From Mesobacillus jeotgali (GTDB lineage: Bacteria; Bacillota; Bacilli; Bacillales; Cytobacillaceae): a stretch of DNA of 64,000 nt. The stretch spans positions 4,273,353 through 4,337,352 of the forward strand of contig NZ_CP025025.1 in NCBI RefSeq assembly GCF_002874535.1, given 5' to 3'. The position numbers and the translations under genes are program-made. This document shows positions 1 to 11,201 of this stretch, piece after piece; the stretch's first letter is position 1, and every line of letters starts with the position of its first letter. The notes under the pieces were generated by a model. It did no database searches, had not been told where the DNA came from, and saw only the letters and a program-made list of their open reading frames with translations.

Positions 1-151
1 CAGCAAACTTCTGACGTCCAGTATAGAATGGGTGGCATTCAGAGCAAGTTTCAACGCGAATCTCGTTCTTAACAGAACCAGTTTCGAATTCGTTTCCGCA
101 AGCGCAAGTCACCTTAACTGTTTTGTAGTTTGGATGAATTCCTGATTTCAT
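1..151 (-). CDS. rpmE: 50S ribosomal protein L31 (partial, C-terminus off the window)
   Basis: The reverse strand encodes the L31 N-terminus ([10 protein letters not shown]...), cut by the window edge. Cysteines in CACG and CSECHPFY are the zinc-binding (C+) form of L31, as in B. subtilis RpmE. Two in-frame ATGs exist; the first (158-160) abuts the AAGGAG Shine-Dalgarno, whereas the second (149-151) has normal spacing of about 9 nt and matches the known start of the B. subtilis protein, so I use the second. Lies downstream of rho, as in B. subtilis, but has its own promoter. Confidence 0.95.
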   Translation of the reverse strand, partial: MKSGIHPNYKTVKVTCACGNEFETGSVKNEIRVETCSECHPFYTGRQKFA

Positions 152-238
152 TCTTTTCATCTCCTTCCGCCCTGAATCATATCCGAAACAGAGTTATAAT
201 CAACGGTTATACCGTTATTGGAAAAACACACTGCACTC

Positions 239-267
239 ATTATAACAAGTCCATCTATATATTTCAA
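239..267 (-). promoter_or_regulatory. Likely SigA promoter of rpmE
   Basis: On the minus strand a -35 TTGAAA (262-267) and a perfect -10 TATAAT (239-244) are separated by 17 bp. It lies between the rho stop and rpmE. A short inverted repeat AACGGT-ATA-ACCGTT (about 202-216) lies in the leader downstream. Confidence 0.7.
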
Positions 268-294
268 GTTAGTTTTTACGACCATAATTTGGAA

Positions 295-1566
295 TTAAGA
301 ACGCTTGTTATTGCTCTTCATTTCCTCGCCAAGAACAGCGAAGAAGTCTTCATTAGACTTGGACAGCCTTAGCTTGCGCAGGAATTTTTCCGCGAAGTCA
401 GGTGAATCCGACATCGATTTGCGGATGGCCCACAGCTTGTCCAGATGGTCTTTCGGAATAAGAAGTTCTTCTTTACGAGTTCCGGATCTACGAATATCGA
501 TCGCAGGGAAGATCCTTCTTTCGGCAAGTGAACGGTCAAGGTGAAGTTCCATGTTTCCAGTTCCCTTGAACTCTTCATAGATGACATCATCCATACGTGA
601 CCCTGTATCAACAAGCGCAGTCGCAAGAATCGTCAAACTGCCGCCTTCCTCGATATTACGGGCAGCACCGAAAAAGCGCTTCGGACGGTGGAACGCCGCA
701 GGATCAATACCACCTGATAATGTACGTCCGCTTGGCGGGATGACAAGGTTGTACGCACGAGCCAGACGAGTGATGCTGTCCATCAGGATGATGACGTCAC
801 GTTTATGTTCAACAAGGCGCATCGCACGCTCAAGAACAAGCTCGGCAACCTTGATGTGGTTTTCAGGCACTTCATCAAAAGTTGAGCTGACTACATCGCC
901 GGCAACGGAACGTTCGATATCTGTTACCTCTTCAGGACGCTCATCGATCAGCAGCACAATCAGTTCTGCTTCAGGATGATTCGTCGTAATGCTGTTGGCG
1001 ATCTCTTTTAAAAGCATGGTCTTACCAGCCTTTGGCGGTGCGACGATCAGGCCGCGCTGGCCAAATCCGACAGGTGCGATGACATCCATGATTCTTGTCG
1101 ACACTTTGTTATGAGTTGTCTCCAGTTTCATCTGACGATCAGGATACAGCGGCGTCAAACCCGGGAAGTGAACCCTTTCCTTAGCCGATTCCGGGTCATC
1201 ACCATTGACTGCCTCTACCTGAAGCAATCCGAAATAACGCTCGTTTTCTTTCGGTGGGCGGACTTTACCCGATACTTTATCCCCGTTCCTTAAATCAAAA
1301 CGACGGATCTGTGAAGCCGAGATATAGATGTCCTCAGAGCTTGGCGAGTAGTTAATCGGGCGGAGGAATCCAAAGCCTTCAGACTGGATGATTTCCAGGA
1401 CACCTTCCATGAAAAAATAGCCCTGCTGTTCCGCACGTGCTTTTAAAATAGCAAATATAAGTTCTTTTTTCGATAATTTGCTGTAGTAAGAGACTTTATA
1501 CTCTTTTGCAAGTTCATAAAGCTCTTTCAATTTCATATTTTCTAAGCTTGAAATATTTACTTCCAT
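295..1566 (-). CDS. rho: Transcription termination factor Rho
   Basis: Hexameric RNA-dependent ATPase that terminates transcription. The 423-aa product begins [20 protein letters not shown], the Rho N-terminal helical domain, followed by the cold-shock-like RNA-binding domain (GFGFLRP about residue 64) and the ATPase core with P-loop APPKAGKT and Walker B region VIILMDS. The open frame runs upstream to 1698 but that extension is not Rho-like; the ATG at 1566 matches the family length (427 aa in B. subtilis). Downstream of glpX on the same strand, with a roughly 300-nt leader that could serve autoregulation (inference). Confidence 0.97.
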   Translation of the reverse strand: MEVNISSLENMKLKELYELAKEYKVSYYSKLSKKELIFAILKARAEQQGYFFMEGVLEIIQSEGFGFLRPINYSPSSEDIYISASQIRRFDLRNGDKVSGKVRPPKENERYFGLLQVEAVNGDDPESAKERVHFPGLTPLYPDRQMKLETTHNKVSTRIMDVIAPVGFGQRGLIVAPPKAGKTMLLKEIANSITTNHPEAELIVLLIDERPEEVTDIERSVAGDVVSSTFDEVPENHIKVAELVLERAMRLVEHKRDVIILMDSITRLARAYNLVIPPSGRTLSGGIDPAAFHRPKRFFGAARNIEEGGSLTILATALVDTGSRMDDVIYEEFKGTGNMELHLDRSLAERRIFPAIDIRRSGTRKEELLIPKDHLDKLWAIRKSMSDSPDFAEKFLRKLRLSKSNEDFFAVLGEEMKSNNKRS

Positions 1567-1790
1567 AATGTCACCACGCCTTAAAATATTTCGATTTCCC
1601 CCATAAAAAAATGTATAAAGAATATCAGCGTATGGATGGAAAAAGAAGAAATGAGTTTCCTTTGAAGGTTGTAAGAAGGAATTAATGAAGGTATACAACT
1701 GGTTTGGGTCTAATCAAAATCAACAAGTTTATTAAAACAATTTTCATTTTACCCTTAAACAGGAAAAATAATCAATCTTTTTATTTATTA

Positions 1791-1824
1791 GCTCCCTTTA
1801 CCTACAGAATGCGGTAAAGGGAGC
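1791..1824 (-). terminator. Hairpin between glpX and rho
   Basis: Perfect 12-bp stem (GCTCCCTTTACC pairing with GGTAAAGGGAGC) with a 10-nt loop, 41 nt past the glpX stop. The following minus-strand sequence is A-rich rather than a clean T-run, so it may be a weak terminator or an RNA 3'-end stabiliser. Confidence 0.5.
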
Positions 1825-1864
1825 TTGTTTGTAAGGGTTTGCAGCCAATTTTTATAAAAAAGTA

Positions 1865-2827
1865 TTATTTCATAACCAGATGCGGCTTTTTCTTCAGGCT
1901 GTGCTGTCCTTCAATGAAGCGGACTGTGCCTGATTTTGCACGCATGACGACTGAATGAGTTGAGCCGTAAGAGCCTTTGAACTGGACTCCTTTTAGCAAC
2001 TCGCCATCAGTTACGCCTGTTGCAGCGAAAATTGCATCGTCACCGCGGACGAAATCTTCCATAAGAAGGACCTTGTTGACATCGATGCCCATTTTTTTGC
2101 AACGCTCTAGTTCTGCATCATTTTGCGGAAGCAATCTGCCCTGGATTTCGCCACCGAGACTTTTCAGCGCTACCGCAGCGATTACACCCTCAGGTGCTCC
2201 GCCTGAACCGAACAGGATATCCACGCCGGTAGTATCAAACGCCGTGTTGATTGCGCCAGCTACATCACCGTCATTGATCAATTTGATTCTTGCACCTGCT
2301 TCACGAAGCTGGGCAATGATATGTTCATGGCGAGGACGGTTCAATACCGTTGCCACTACATCTTCAATATCCTTATTCTTCGCTTTTGCCACGGCCTTCA
2401 GATTATCAAGAACGGATGCATTGATATCGACCATGCCTACCGCTTCAGGACCTACCGCAAGTTTATCCATATACATGTCCGGTGCGTGAAGCAGGTTACC
2501 GTTATCTGCCACCGCGAGGACTGCAAGGGCATTCCACCCGCCAGACGCTACAATATTCGTTCCTTCCAGAGGATCGACAGCGACATCCAAACGCGGACCA
2601 TAGCCTGTCCCAAGCTTTTCACCAATATACAGCATCGGTGCTTCGTCCATTTCCCCTTCGCCGATTACGACTGTGCCTTTCATCGGGATGGTGTCAAACA
2701 CATCTCTCATTGCCGACGTTGCAGCATCGTCAGCTTCGTCTTTTTTACCGCGTCCCATCCAGCGGGCTGAAGCAAGCGCAGCCGCTTCTGTCACGCGGAC
2801 AAGCTCCATCGTTAAGCTACGTTCCAT
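1865..2827 (-). CDS. glpX: Class II fructose-1,6-bisphosphatase GlpX
   Basis: Hydrolyses fructose 1,6-bisphosphate to fructose 6-phosphate in gluconeogenesis. The 320-aa sequence has the GlpX metal-site and substrate-site motifs: [15 protein letters not shown] (about residue 56), [20 protein letters not shown] and [10 protein letters not shown]. Start ATG at 2827 follows an AGGGGATG Shine-Dalgarno. Placed between murA and rho, matching B. subtilis ywjI, in a cluster with fbaA and a transaldolase, that is, central sugar-phosphate metabolism. Confidence 0.96.
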   Translation of the reverse strand: MERSLTMELVRVTEAAALASARWMGRGKKDEADDAATSAMRDVFDTIPMKGTVVIGEGEMDEAPMLYIGEKLGTGYGPRLDVAVDPLEGTNIVASGGWNALAVLAVADNGNLLHAPDMYMDKLAVGPEAVGMVDINASVLDNLKAVAKAKNKDIEDVVATVLNRPRHEHIIAQLREAGARIKLINDGDVAGAINTAFDTTGVDILFGSGGAPEGVIAAVALKSLGGEIQGRLLPQNDAELERCKKMGIDVNKVLLMEDFVRGDDAIFAATGVTDGELLKGVQFKGSYGSTHSVVMRAKSGTVRFIEGQHSLKKKPHLVMK

Positions 2828-3071
2828 ATGATCATCCCCTAATCATGAAAGATGCTAATGCCTACCGAAAAGGTATTCCTCTCAACCAATCCGTTTCCAT
2901 AAATCAACTTTCTCCTCGTTAGTCGATTATATCTCCGGAACTATTTAAGAAGCGAATCTTTCAAGCTTCCATAGTTGGCTGCTCGATAGTTAAATAAGTT
3001 ATACTATTTCGCGTTCACGATAAGCATTAGCACCACTATTTGTATTGTACAGCTCTATTGTACTATACTTT

Positions 3072-4358
3072 TTATGATTTTTTCACTTCTTCTTGCTCTT
3101 CAGATGTCATATCTTCACGCCAAATTGTGGCACCTAGCCCATTTAGCTTTTCAACAATATGGCTGTAGCCGCGGTCGATATGGTCGACACCAGTGATTTC
3201 AGTGACGCCTTCCGCCATCAGTCCGGCAATGACAAGCGCAGCTCCTGCTCGGAGGTCACTGGCCTTAACCTTAGCTCCCTGCAGCTTGACAGGACCGCTG
3301 ATGATTGCCGATCTGCCTTCGACTTTAATATTGGCATTCATTCTTCTAAGCTCGTCAATATGCTTGAAGCGGGCACCGTAAATCGTATCTGTCACGACAC
3401 TCGAGCCCTCTGCCCTTGTCAACAGCGCTGTGAATGGCTGCTGCAGATCAGTTGGGAAACCAGGATAAACAAGCGTCTTAATATCGATTGCTTTATATCG
3501 CTCAGTTGGCGCGACATAAATTTGCTCGTCACTTGCCTCAATATGAGCACCCATTTCCTTCAGCTTGGCCACAAGTGACTCAATATGCTGAGGAATGACA
3601 TTATCTATTGTTACCCCTTCACCAATGGCAGCACCAAGAATCAGGTACGTCCCTGCTTCGATGCGGTCAGGAATGATGGTGTGGCGGCAGCCGTGAAGCT
3701 CGTCGACGCCATCGATCCGGATGACATCCGTACCTGCGCCTTTGATTTTCGCTCCCATATTTGTGAGCAAGGTCGCTACATCAATGATTTCCGGCTCTTT
3801 TGCCGCATTTTCAATGATTGTGCGCCCTTTTGCCCGGACAGCGGCAAGCATGATGTTGATTGTTGCACCAACACTTACGACGTCAAGATAGATTCTCGCA
3901 CCGCGAAGCTCGTCGGCACGCAGATAGATTGCACCTTGTTCGTTTGTCACGCTAGCACCAAGCGCTTCAAATCCTTTTATATGCTGGTCAATCGGCCTTG
4001 GGCCCAAATGGCAGCCGCCCGGCAGTCCGATGACAGCCTTTTTGAAACGGCCCAGCATCGCTCCCATTAAATAGTATGAAGCTCTCAGCTTTTTCACTTT
4101 TCCATTCGGCAAAGGCATGGAAATCATGGAAGACGGATCTACCGTCATTTCATTGTTCGAGAATTCAACAGAACCGCCGATCTCCTCCATCAAGTCCTTG
4201 AGCATATGAACATCGGAAATATCCGGCAAACCTTCAATGGTCACAGGCGATTCAGCTAAAATCGTTGCTGGGATCAAGGCTACTGCACTATTTTTAGCGC
4301 CGCTTACCCGAACAGTCCCTTTTAAAGGATAGCCGCCTGCAATCTTAAGCTTTTCCAT
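3072..4358 (-). CDS. murA: UDP-N-acetylglucosamine 1-carboxyvinyltransferase
   Basis: First committed step of peptidoglycan synthesis: transfers enolpyruvate from PEP to UDP-GlcNAc. The 428-aa protein shows the two-domain EPSP-synthase-like fold signatures: N-terminal SGAKNSA (about residue 19), the catalytic-loop cysteine in [12 protein letters not shown] (the fosfomycin target), and [10 protein letters not shown]. Its position beside transaldolase and glpX corresponds to the second Bacillus paralogue, murZ/murAB, so a further murA elsewhere is expected (inference). Confidence 0.96.
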   Translation of the reverse strand: MEKLKIAGGYPLKGTVRVSGAKNSAVALIPATILAESPVTIEGLPDISDVHMLKDLMEEIGGSVEFSNNEMTVDPSSMISMPLPNGKVKKLRASYYLMGAMLGRFKKAVIGLPGGCHLGPRPIDQHIKGFEALGASVTNEQGAIYLRADELRGARIYLDVVSVGATINIMLAAVRAKGRTIIENAAKEPEIIDVATLLTNMGAKIKGAGTDVIRIDGVDELHGCRHTIIPDRIEAGTYLILGAAIGEGVTIDNVIPQHIESLVAKLKEMGAHIEASDEQIYVAPTERYKAIDIKTLVYPGFPTDLQQPFTALLTRAEGSSVVTDTIYGARFKHIDELRRMNANIKVEGRSAIISGPVKLQGAKVKASDLRAGAALVIAGLMAEGVTEITGVDHIDRGYSHIVEKLNGLGATIWREDMTSEEQEEVKKS

Positions 4359-4591
4359 TTTTGACTCCCTTCTAAGCCGTGATGTATTAAGGTCAAGCTG
4401 GAGATGAAAACAATTACAGCTAAGACCGATATAGGCTCTACTTAGATTTAAATTACCGAAATCGACAAGGTATATTTTTCCATTAAAAATATTCAGATTC
4501 CGGGAGTTTTCTATTCCTTTAGTTTACACGATATTCCCAATTTCATGTAATAAAATGCAAAAAAGTTTAAATTGGGTAAAAGTTCCTAATG

Positions 4592-4623
4592 AGAGATGGT
4601 CTCAGTATGTTAAGACCATCTCT
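4592..4623 (-). terminator. Hairpin downstream of tal
   Basis: Perfect 11-bp inverted repeat AGAGATGGTCT / AGACCATCTCT with a 10-nt loop. It lies in the 534-nt gap between tal and murA; a T-run is only weakly present on the minus strand. The rest of the gap holds the dispersed element at 4717-4850. Confidence 0.5.
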
Positions 4624-4716
4624 ATGCTAATCAGTTGTTGAATTCCGCTCTGGGCAATCGAATTCCGCAGGGTGGCTACATTCCAACAAGCCTTAAAAAA
4701 TGACTCTTAAACTAGG

Positions 4717-4850
4717 CTGTTGATTTCCGTTCCAGGCGCTTCGCTTTCCGCGGGGCGTGCGGTGAGCCTCCTCAGCGCTAAAGCGCTTGCGGGGTCTCAC
4801 CAGTCACGCTGATCCCGCTGGAGTCTCGCGCCTTCCACTTCAATCAACAG
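4717..4850. repeat. MITE-like dispersed element, family R2, copy 1
   Basis: A 134-bp GC-rich block bounded by perfect 9-bp terminal inverted repeats CTGTTGATT / AATCAACAG. Internally it carries GCGCTTCGCTTTCCGCGGGG and GTGAGCCTCCTC. A second copy with the same ends and about the same length lies at 45799-45934. No open frame is conserved between the two, so a non-autonomous palindromic element is likely. Confidence 0.85.
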
Positions 4851-4892
4851 GGCGTGATACCCTGATTGCTTTTCTATTTTTTAAAGATAAAA

Positions 4893-5540
4893 TTACTTCT
4901 CCCTAGACTCCCAGTCTTTCAAAAATGCTTCTATCCCTTTATCAGTCAGTGGGTGGTTGAACATTTGCTGGATTACTTTGTATGGTACGGTTGCGATGTG
5001 TGCTCCTCTTAGTGCTGCGTCTGTTACGTGCTGTGGATGGCGGATGGACGCGGCGATGATTTCTGTGTCGATTCCATGGATGGTGAAGATTTCGGCAATC
5101 GTTGAAATCAGGTCGAGTCCGTTATGGCCGATGTCATCCAGGCGGCCAAGGAATGGAGATACATATGTAGCGCCCGCTCTTGCTGCCAGCAATGCTTGAT
5201 TTGCGCTGAAAACAAGTGTTACGTTCGTCTTGATTCCCTCTTTTGAGAAAACAGAAACGGCCTTCAACCCTTCTGGGGTCATTGGCACTTTGATCGTGAT
5301 GTTTGGAGCGATTGCTGCTAGCTCTTTTCCCTCTTTGATCATGCCTTCTGCATCTAGTGCGATGACTTCTGCGCTGACGGAACCAGGAACTAGTTCAGTG
5401 ATTTCCTTCAAGCGGTCTTCAAATTTCACATTCTTCTCTTTTGCTACGAGCGATGGGTTTGTGGTGACACCGGATAAAATCCCTAGAGTGTATGCCTCGC
5501 GAATTTCTTCCATATTTGCAGTATCGATAAAAAACTTCAT
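4893..5540 (-). CDS. tal: Transaldolase (fructose-6-phosphate aldolase-like, type 3B)
   Basis: 215-aa short transaldolase of the TalC/FsaA type, a single TIM barrel. It begins [16 protein letters not shown] and has TTNPSLV near residue 27 and the Schiff-base lysine in ITIKVPMT (about residue 86). Role: transfer of dihydroxyacetone units in the non-oxidative pentose phosphate pathway. Corresponds to B. subtilis ywjH by sequence and position, between fbaA and murA. Good Shine-Dalgarno (GGAGGCG) before the ATG. Confidence 0.94.
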   Translation of the reverse strand: MKFFIDTANMEEIREAYTLGILSGVTTNPSLVAKEKNVKFEDRLKEITELVPGSVSAEVIALDAEGMIKEGKELAAIAPNITIKVPMTPEGLKAVSVFSKEGIKTNVTLVFSANQALLAARAGATYVSPFLGRLDDIGHNGLDLISTIAEIFTIHGIDTEIIAASIRHPQHVTDAALRGAHIATVPYKVIQQMFNHPLTDKGIEAFLKDWESREK

Positions 5541-5590
5541 TTGTAAACGCCTCCAGTCGACATAATTTTCAATCTTATATAAATGGATAA

Positions 5591-5616
5591 AAACCGCCTT
5601 GATGTAAGGCGGTTTT
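5591..5616 (-). terminator. Rho-independent terminator after fbaA
   Basis: Stem AAACCGCCTT / AAGGCGGTTT with a 5-nt loop, followed on the minus strand by a short T-run; located between fbaA and tal. Confidence 0.75.
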
Positions 5617-5639
5617 ATTATAACAGAATTTTATTGCTA

Positions 5640-6497
5640 TTACGCTTTGTTGGAAGAACCGAATTCGCGCATTTTGCCGATTACAGTTTCCTTGATCGCG
5701 TCGCGAGCTGGTCCAAGGTATTTACGTGGATCATACTCATTAGGCTTTTCAGCCAATACCTGGCGAACAACTTTTGCTGAAGCAATCTGGTTTTCAGTAT
5801 TTACGTTTACTTTAGCTGTACCGAAAGAAATAGCTTTCTGGATATCTTTTGTAGGGATTCCAGTTCCGCCGTGCAATACTAATGGTACGCCTGCAGTTTT
5901 GTTGATTTCTTCCATTTCCTTGAAGCCAAGGTTCGGTTCGCCTTTGTAAGGGCCGTGAACAGATCCAAGAGCTGGAGCAAGGCAGTCGATTCCAGTGCGC
6001 TGAACAAGTTCTTCACACTCTTTAGGGTCAGCATAGATAACGCCATCAGCAACGACATCATCTTCCTGTCCGCCAACTACTCCTAATTCAGCTTCAACAG
6101 AAACACCTTTTGAATGAGCGTATTCTACCACTTTTGAAGTGATTTCAACGTTCTCTTCGAAAGGACCGTGTGAAGCATCGATCATGACAGATGTGAAACC
6201 TGCGTCGATTGCTTCTTTACACTTATCGAAGCTTGAACCATGGTCTAAGTGGATTGCGACAGGAACAGTTGTTTTGTAGTCCTCCATCAATCCTTCTACC
6301 ATTTTCACTACTGTTTTGAAGCCGCCCATGTAACGTGCTGCGCCCTCGGAAACACCTAGGATAACTGGCGATTTTTCAGCTTCTGCAGCCTGAAGGATCG
6401 CTTGAGTAAATTCAAGGTTATTTAAGTTAAATTGCCCAACAGCGTAGCCTTCCGCATTCGCTTTTTTCAGCATTTCAGTCATTGAAACTAAAGGCAT
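5640..6497 (-). CDS. fbaA: Class II fructose-1,6-bisphosphate aldolase
   Basis: Zinc-dependent aldolase of glycolysis and gluconeogenesis, 285 aa as in B. subtilis. Motifs: HLDHGSSFD (catalytic Asp and zinc His near residue 81), [29 protein letters not shown] (zinc His) and VNVNTENQ. The open frame extends 11 codons upstream, but the ATG at 6497 sits behind AGGAGGAAAAAAT and gives the family start MPLVSM. Confidence 0.97.
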   Translation of the reverse strand: MPLVSMTEMLKKANAEGYAVGQFNLNNLEFTQAILQAAEAEKSPVILGVSEGAARYMGGFKTVVKMVEGLMEDYKTTVPVAIHLDHGSSFDKCKEAIDAGFTSVMIDASHGPFEENVEITSKVVEYAHSKGVSVEAELGVVGGQEDDVVADGVIYADPKECEELVQRTGIDCLAPALGSVHGPYKGEPNLGFKEMEEINKTAGVPLVLHGGTGIPTKDIQKAISFGTAKVNVNTENQIASAKVVRQVLAEKPNEYDPRKYLGPARDAIKETVIGKMREFGSSNKA

Positions 6498-6630
6498 ATT
6501 TTTTCCTCCTTCGTTATGATCAGTTTTCATTTTGACAATGCTACCATTTTAAAGGTTTTCCTTCTCTGCTTTTGATTATGTACCCGAGAAGGCATTCATC
6601 AAAACGAATGATCCTGTGGAATTCATAAGT

Positions 6631-6636
6631 ATCATA
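6631..6636 (-). promoter_or_regulatory. Candidate extended -10 promoter for fbaA
   Basis: Minus-strand TTTTGGTATGAT, an extended -10 (TGG-TATGAT), about 135 nt upstream of the fbaA start. No good -35 hexamer at 17 bp, consistent with an extended -10 promoter. The remainder of the 317-nt gap holds only the spo0F terminator. Confidence 0.4.
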
Positions 6637-6764
6637 CCAAAAGAAAATCAGAATTACCATCGTTCAAGCCTTGTTTTTGCAAGTGTCATAAAAATGCTAT
6701 AAAGCAAGCGTTACCAATAATTTCACTAGTCTGTAAACTCGGTTTTTTACCTGCTTTTTAAAAG

Positions 6765-6797
6765 GAAATGCCCTCCGAAAATTCAAGAGGGCATTTC
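6765..6797 (-). terminator. Terminator of spo0F
   Basis: Perfect 11-bp stem GAAATGCCCTC / GAGGGCATTTC followed on the minus strand by CTTTT, about 20 nt past the spo0F stop. Confidence 0.75.
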
Positions 6798-6814
6798 TAT
6801 GTATCGGAAATTAA

Positions 6815-7183
6815 TTAAGAAACGGTTTGCGAATATTTCTTCACTGCTGCGCGGATGTCGTCGATATCGAATGGTTTTGCGAAGTGTGTCAGCGCGCCCA
6901 AGTCCATTGCCTCCTGGATCATATCAAGCTCGCCGTAAGCGGTCATGATGATGACGCGGATATCAGGATCGATAACTTTCATTCTTTTTAAAATTTCAAT
7001 TCCATCCATACCAGGGATCTTCATGTCCAAAAGAACTAGATCTGGTGGATGCTTCTTAACGATATCCAGGGCCTGGACGCCATTTGCAGCTTGATACGTT
7101 TGATAACCTTCTTTTTGCAGCACTTCATTAAGTAGAATTCTGATGCCAAACTGGTCGTCTACAATTAGTATTTTTTCTTTCAT
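6815..7183 (-). CDS. spo0F: Sporulation phosphorelay response regulator Spo0F
   Basis: Single-domain CheY-like receiver that accepts phosphate from sporulation kinases and passes it to Spo0B. The 122-aa protein has the acidic pocket in [11 protein letters not shown] (residues 5-15), phospho-acceptor Asp in [10 protein letters not shown] (about residue 54), Thr in IIMTAYGE and Lys in FAKPFD. No output domain, as expected for Spo0F. Gene order spo0F-fbaA is conserved with B. subtilis. A SigH-type promoter and Spo0A box lie upstream. Confidence 0.97.
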   Translation of the reverse strand: MKEKILIVDDQFGIRILLNEVLQKEGYQTYQAANGVQALDIVKKHPPDLVLLDMKIPGMDGIEILKRMKVIDPDIRVIIMTAYGELDMIQEAMDLGALTHFAKPFDIDDIRAAVKKYSQTVS

Positions 7184-7266
7184 GCCGCCTCTTCCCCCTA
7201 ATAAATGTAGTATATTTTATAATGTGTTTATCCAGGAAATGGTTTCGTCTTATCCCCATTTACACA

Positions 7267-7292
7267 ATTCGTTAAAAAGCTTGAAATTCCTC
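7267..7292 (-). promoter_or_regulatory. SigH-type promoter of spo0F
   Basis: Minus strand AGGAATT (-35) and AACGAAT (-10) with the spacing of the SigH consensus RnAGGAwWW-N11/12-RnnGAAT. SigH control of spo0F is established in B. subtilis; the match here is read directly from sequence. Confidence 0.65.
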
Positions 7293-7312
7293 CCATATTT
7301 TCAAACTTATTT

Positions 7313-7319
7313 TTCGACA
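7313..7319 (-). promoter_or_regulatory. Spo0A box upstream of spo0F
   Basis: Minus-strand TGTCGAA, a perfect core 0A box, about 25 bp upstream of the SigH -35. In B. subtilis phosphorylated Spo0A activates spo0F, closing a positive loop. Confidence 0.6.
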
Positions 7320-7382
7320 GATGCTTTTTCATCTCTATTGTAGTACTTTATAATCAGTATTGGCAAAAACGGAGGTGCTCTT

Positions 7383-7904
7383 ATGTTAAAAATGTTTTCG
7401 ACACAGCTGACAGGTTTGTTCAACAGGCTTCAGGAAAAAGAAGAATTTTCGATTGAGGACGGAGCTCGCCTGCTTGCACAGGCAGCTGCTGGTGAGGGAA
7501 CTGTTTATATTTTCGGTACGAAGGAGATGCAGGCAGTAGCCCTTGAAGCGGTCTATGGCGAGGAACCTTTGCAATCTGCTGCGATTTTCACTGATGACGT
7601 CGAGCTGGAGGCTGCTGACCGCGTTCTGGTTATAAGCCGATATGCTGACGATGAAGAGGCTGTCGGAGTAGCGCGCGAATTGCACGAAAAAGGGATTCCA
7701 TTCGTGGCCATCTCCACGGTCCGCGCTGAAAATGAAGCCGTAAGCCTGGAAACTATGGCTGACGTGCACATCGATTTAAGATTGACAAAAGGACTCATGC
7801 CTGATGAAATGGGCAACAGAATCGGCTATCCTGCTTCCATCGTCGCATTATACATTTACTTCGGCTTGAAGTTCACGATTGAGGAAATTTTAGAGGAGTA
7901 CTAA
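7383..7904 (+). CDS. ywjG: DUF2529 family protein (YwjG-like)
   Basis: 173-aa protein divergent from spo0F, the same arrangement as B. subtilis ywjG. It begins MLKMFSTQLTGLFNRLQ and contains YIFGTKEMQAV and VLVISRYADDEE, resembling a small SIS-like sugar-phosphate-binding fold (inference). No biochemical function is known to me. Good GGAGG Shine-Dalgarno. Confidence 0.8.
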   Translation: MLKMFSTQLTGLFNRLQEKEEFSIEDGARLLAQAAAGEGTVYIFGTKEMQAVALEAVYGEEPLQSAAIFTDDVELEAADRVLVISRYADDEEAVGVARELHEKGIPFVAISTVRAENEAVSLETMADVHIDLRLTKGLMPDEMGNRIGYPASIVALYIYFGLKFTIEEILEEY

Positions 7905-7920
7905 CTCAGGGTTTGGACCC

Positions 7921-8004
7921 AACTGGTAATATATCGCTGGCAACTGGTATTATATTGGAGCTAACTGGTATTAAATCCATCGGAACGGGGATTAAAACCA
8001 GAAT
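7921..8004. repeat. 21-bp tandem array (4 units)
   Basis: The motif AACTGGTA recurs at 7921, 7942 and 7963, with a decayed copy (AACGGGGA) at 7984: an exact 21-bp period. It sits between the ends of ywjG and pyrG, just before their shared terminator. Confidence 0.8.
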
Positions 8005-8050
8005 AAACAGCCAAAACTGTATAGCTCTTTGTAAAATATCCATATAAATA

Positions 8051-8082
8051 GCAAAAAGCCGGTGAATTCACCGGCTTTTTGC
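8051..8082. terminator. Bidirectional terminator between ywjG and pyrG
   Basis: A perfect 32-bp palindrome centred on GAATTC with core GCCGGTGAATTCACCGGC, flanked by A5 on the left and T5 on the right, so it has a T-run in both directions. It serves convergent ywjG and pyrG. Confidence 0.85.
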
Positions 8083-8096
8083 TATTTTCCCGCCTA

Positions 8097-9770
<1,674 letters not shown>

Positions 9771-9847
9771 CTAATTCATCAGTTTGCATTACATCATGCA
9801 AACCTATTTCACCGGGGGTTTTCAGCTTTCTGGACAAAATAAAAAAA

Positions 9848-9877
9848 ACGCCCCGCATACATAGTATGGGGAGCGTT
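9848..9877 (-). terminator. pyrG: pyrG leader attenuator hairpin
   Basis: Minus strand ACGCTCCCCATAC and its near-perfect complement (one mismatch, 3-nt loop) followed by T8, 40 nt after the inferred transcription start and about 145 nt before the pyrG start. The 5' arm is C-rich (GCTCCCC), so it could pair with a 5' run of extra G residues, as in the B. subtilis pyrG mechanism. Confidence 0.75.
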
Positions 9878-9913
9878 TTGTAGCTGTTTTACATAATCGT
9901 CCTTTTTTAAGGA

Positions 9914-9953
9914 GCCCAAAAAGTATTCTACAGCCGGTCCTGGTAAAAGTCAA
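9914..9953 (-). promoter_or_regulatory. pyrG: pyrG promoter with GGGC initiation site
   Basis: Minus strand: -35 TTGACT (9948-9953), 17-bp spacer, -10 TAGAAT (9925-9930), then 7 nt and GGGC (9917-9914). B. subtilis pyrG initiates at GGGC and adds untemplated G residues when CTP is low; promoter, start and terminator are all present here in the right order. Confidence 0.75.
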
Positions 9954-9961
9954 GCTGTTAA

Positions 9962-10528
9962 TTACAGTTCTTCGTCCTCGTCTTCCATGTCTTCTTCTTC
10001 CAGTGGAAGATCCTCTTCTTCGTCTTCTAACAACTCATCATCGTCGTCGAAGTCATCAGTGTCTTCAAGATCCTCATCGAAGTCTTCATCATCGTCGTCA
10101 TCATCGAGATCATCATCGTCATCTTCATCAAACTCCTCGATGTCATCATCGAAGTCCAGATCCTCCTCATCGATTTCATCGAATTCGTCAAGATCAAGGT
10201 CATCTTCATCGACAGCTTTCTTAGCTTTCTTCTTCTTCGGCTTGACTGTCGTGACATTATCCTCTTCGATTTGGTCAACTGGATACCAAACGCGCAGTCC
10301 CCAGCGGCCTTCACCCTGGGACATGAAACGTCCATCTATGTTTATATCTGTATAGAACTGAACCATTTTTTCAGTTACTTCGGCCTCGTCCAATTTCATG
10401 ACCTTCTTGATCTCTGCCATAAGTTCTTGGAATGTAATAGCCTGCTTTTTCTCTTTTAAAATTTCATAGGCAACTTCAATCAGTGACATTTCTTGAAGCT
10501 CTTCTTTTGAGTATTGATTTAAACTCAA
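9962..10528 (-). CDS. rpoE: RNA polymerase delta subunit
   Basis: Firmicute-specific RNA polymerase subunit that speeds core recycling. 188 aa: an N-terminal winged-helix-like HARE domain (about 1-90, with FYTDINIDGRF and WGLRVWYP), a Lys-rich patch (KPKKKKAKKA), then a very acidic, presumably disordered Asp/Glu tail to the end. Start: the first codon of the open frame, GTG at 10537, sits on the Shine-Dalgarno; TTG at 10528 has proper spacing from AAAGGAAG and gives MSLNQYSKEEL, colinear with B. subtilis MGIKQYSQEEL, so I choose TTG. Confidence 0.95.
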   Translation of the reverse strand: MSLNQYSKEELQEMSLIEVAYEILKEKKQAITFQELMAEIKKVMKLDEAEVTEKMVQFYTDINIDGRFMSQGEGRWGLRVWYPVDQIEEDNVTTVKPKKKKAKKAVDEDDLDLDEFDEIDEEDLDFDDDIEEFDEDDDDDLDDDDDDEDFDEDLEDTDDFDDDDELLEDEEEDLPLEEEDMEDEDEEL

Positions 10529-10645
10529 TTTTCGCACTTCCTTTCTCTATTCCAGGCCTTACCCGGCCTTGCGTCCGAAAACAAGGAAAATATCCCAGAA
10601 TGCATATTCTACATTATAAACAAATTCTAAACCTTTATGCCAGTT

Positions 10646-10852
10646 TTATCTGTCCTTTTCTCGCCTTTTTTCGCTTTCGTTATCCGCTTTCCTGCTGCCA
10701 GCCCTTTTTCTCTTTTTAAGCTGGGCATAAGCCAGGAAAAAGAAGACAATCGAAAGAATGAAAAAAGATATCGCCCCGAGCTGTCGCTGGTATAGATAAT
10801 ACATGACTGCAGCTGCCATAACAGCCCCTGCCGTTAATAACACCGATCTCAC
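10646..10852 (-). CDS. Small two-helix membrane protein of unknown function
   Basis: About 68 aa with two hydrophobic segments (roughly residues 2-20 and 27-46) and a highly charged, Lys/Arg-rich C-terminus. The open frame begins at a GTG at 10861 that is only 1 nt from AGGA; the GTG at 10852 has 10-nt spacing and is preferred, though uncertain. Located upstream of rpoE on the same strand. I do not recognise a family. Confidence 0.55.
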   Translation of the reverse strand: MRSVLLTAGAVMAAAVMYYLYQRQLGAISFFILSIVFFFLAYAQLKKRKRAGSRKADNESEKRREKDR

Positions 10853-11060
10853 AAATTTCACATCCTGAAGTAGGTCGTATGTATTAGCTGATATCTAGAT
10901 TATATAAGATTATTTGGTAAAAGATATGAAAAATTCTATAAAAGTTGTTTTTGAACCAAATCCCATCTCATATTCATGCTCTCTTCATAGAAGCTGGAAC
11001 ATGGCTATTAATGATTATTAATAGGTTAATGCTAGTTTACGAAAAGTGCATAACAAAATG

Positions 11061-11095
11061 CAAGATGGCTTATAGTTTTCCTACAAGCCACCTTG
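11061..11095 (-). terminator. Terminator of the thl-icmF operon
   Basis: Inverted repeat CAAGATGGCTT / AAGCCACCTTG (one mismatch) followed on the minus strand by CATTTTG. It lies about 110 nt past the icmF stop; the remaining 10853-11201 interval shows no gene. Confidence 0.5.
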
Positions 11096-11201
11096 CCCAA
11101 TCCAGATCCATTGCAAAAAGCTCTAATGCCACGTCCTACCTTTATACACCATCGCTTTTGTTTTTAAACTCTGCTTACTTCATTTTTAAAAAGTCAATAT
11201 C

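Noticed and set aside
9987-10355. Serine-rich 122-codon open frame
   Set aside because: Antisense reading of the Asp/Glu codon tail of rpoE (GAT/GAA read as TCA/TTC-type codons).
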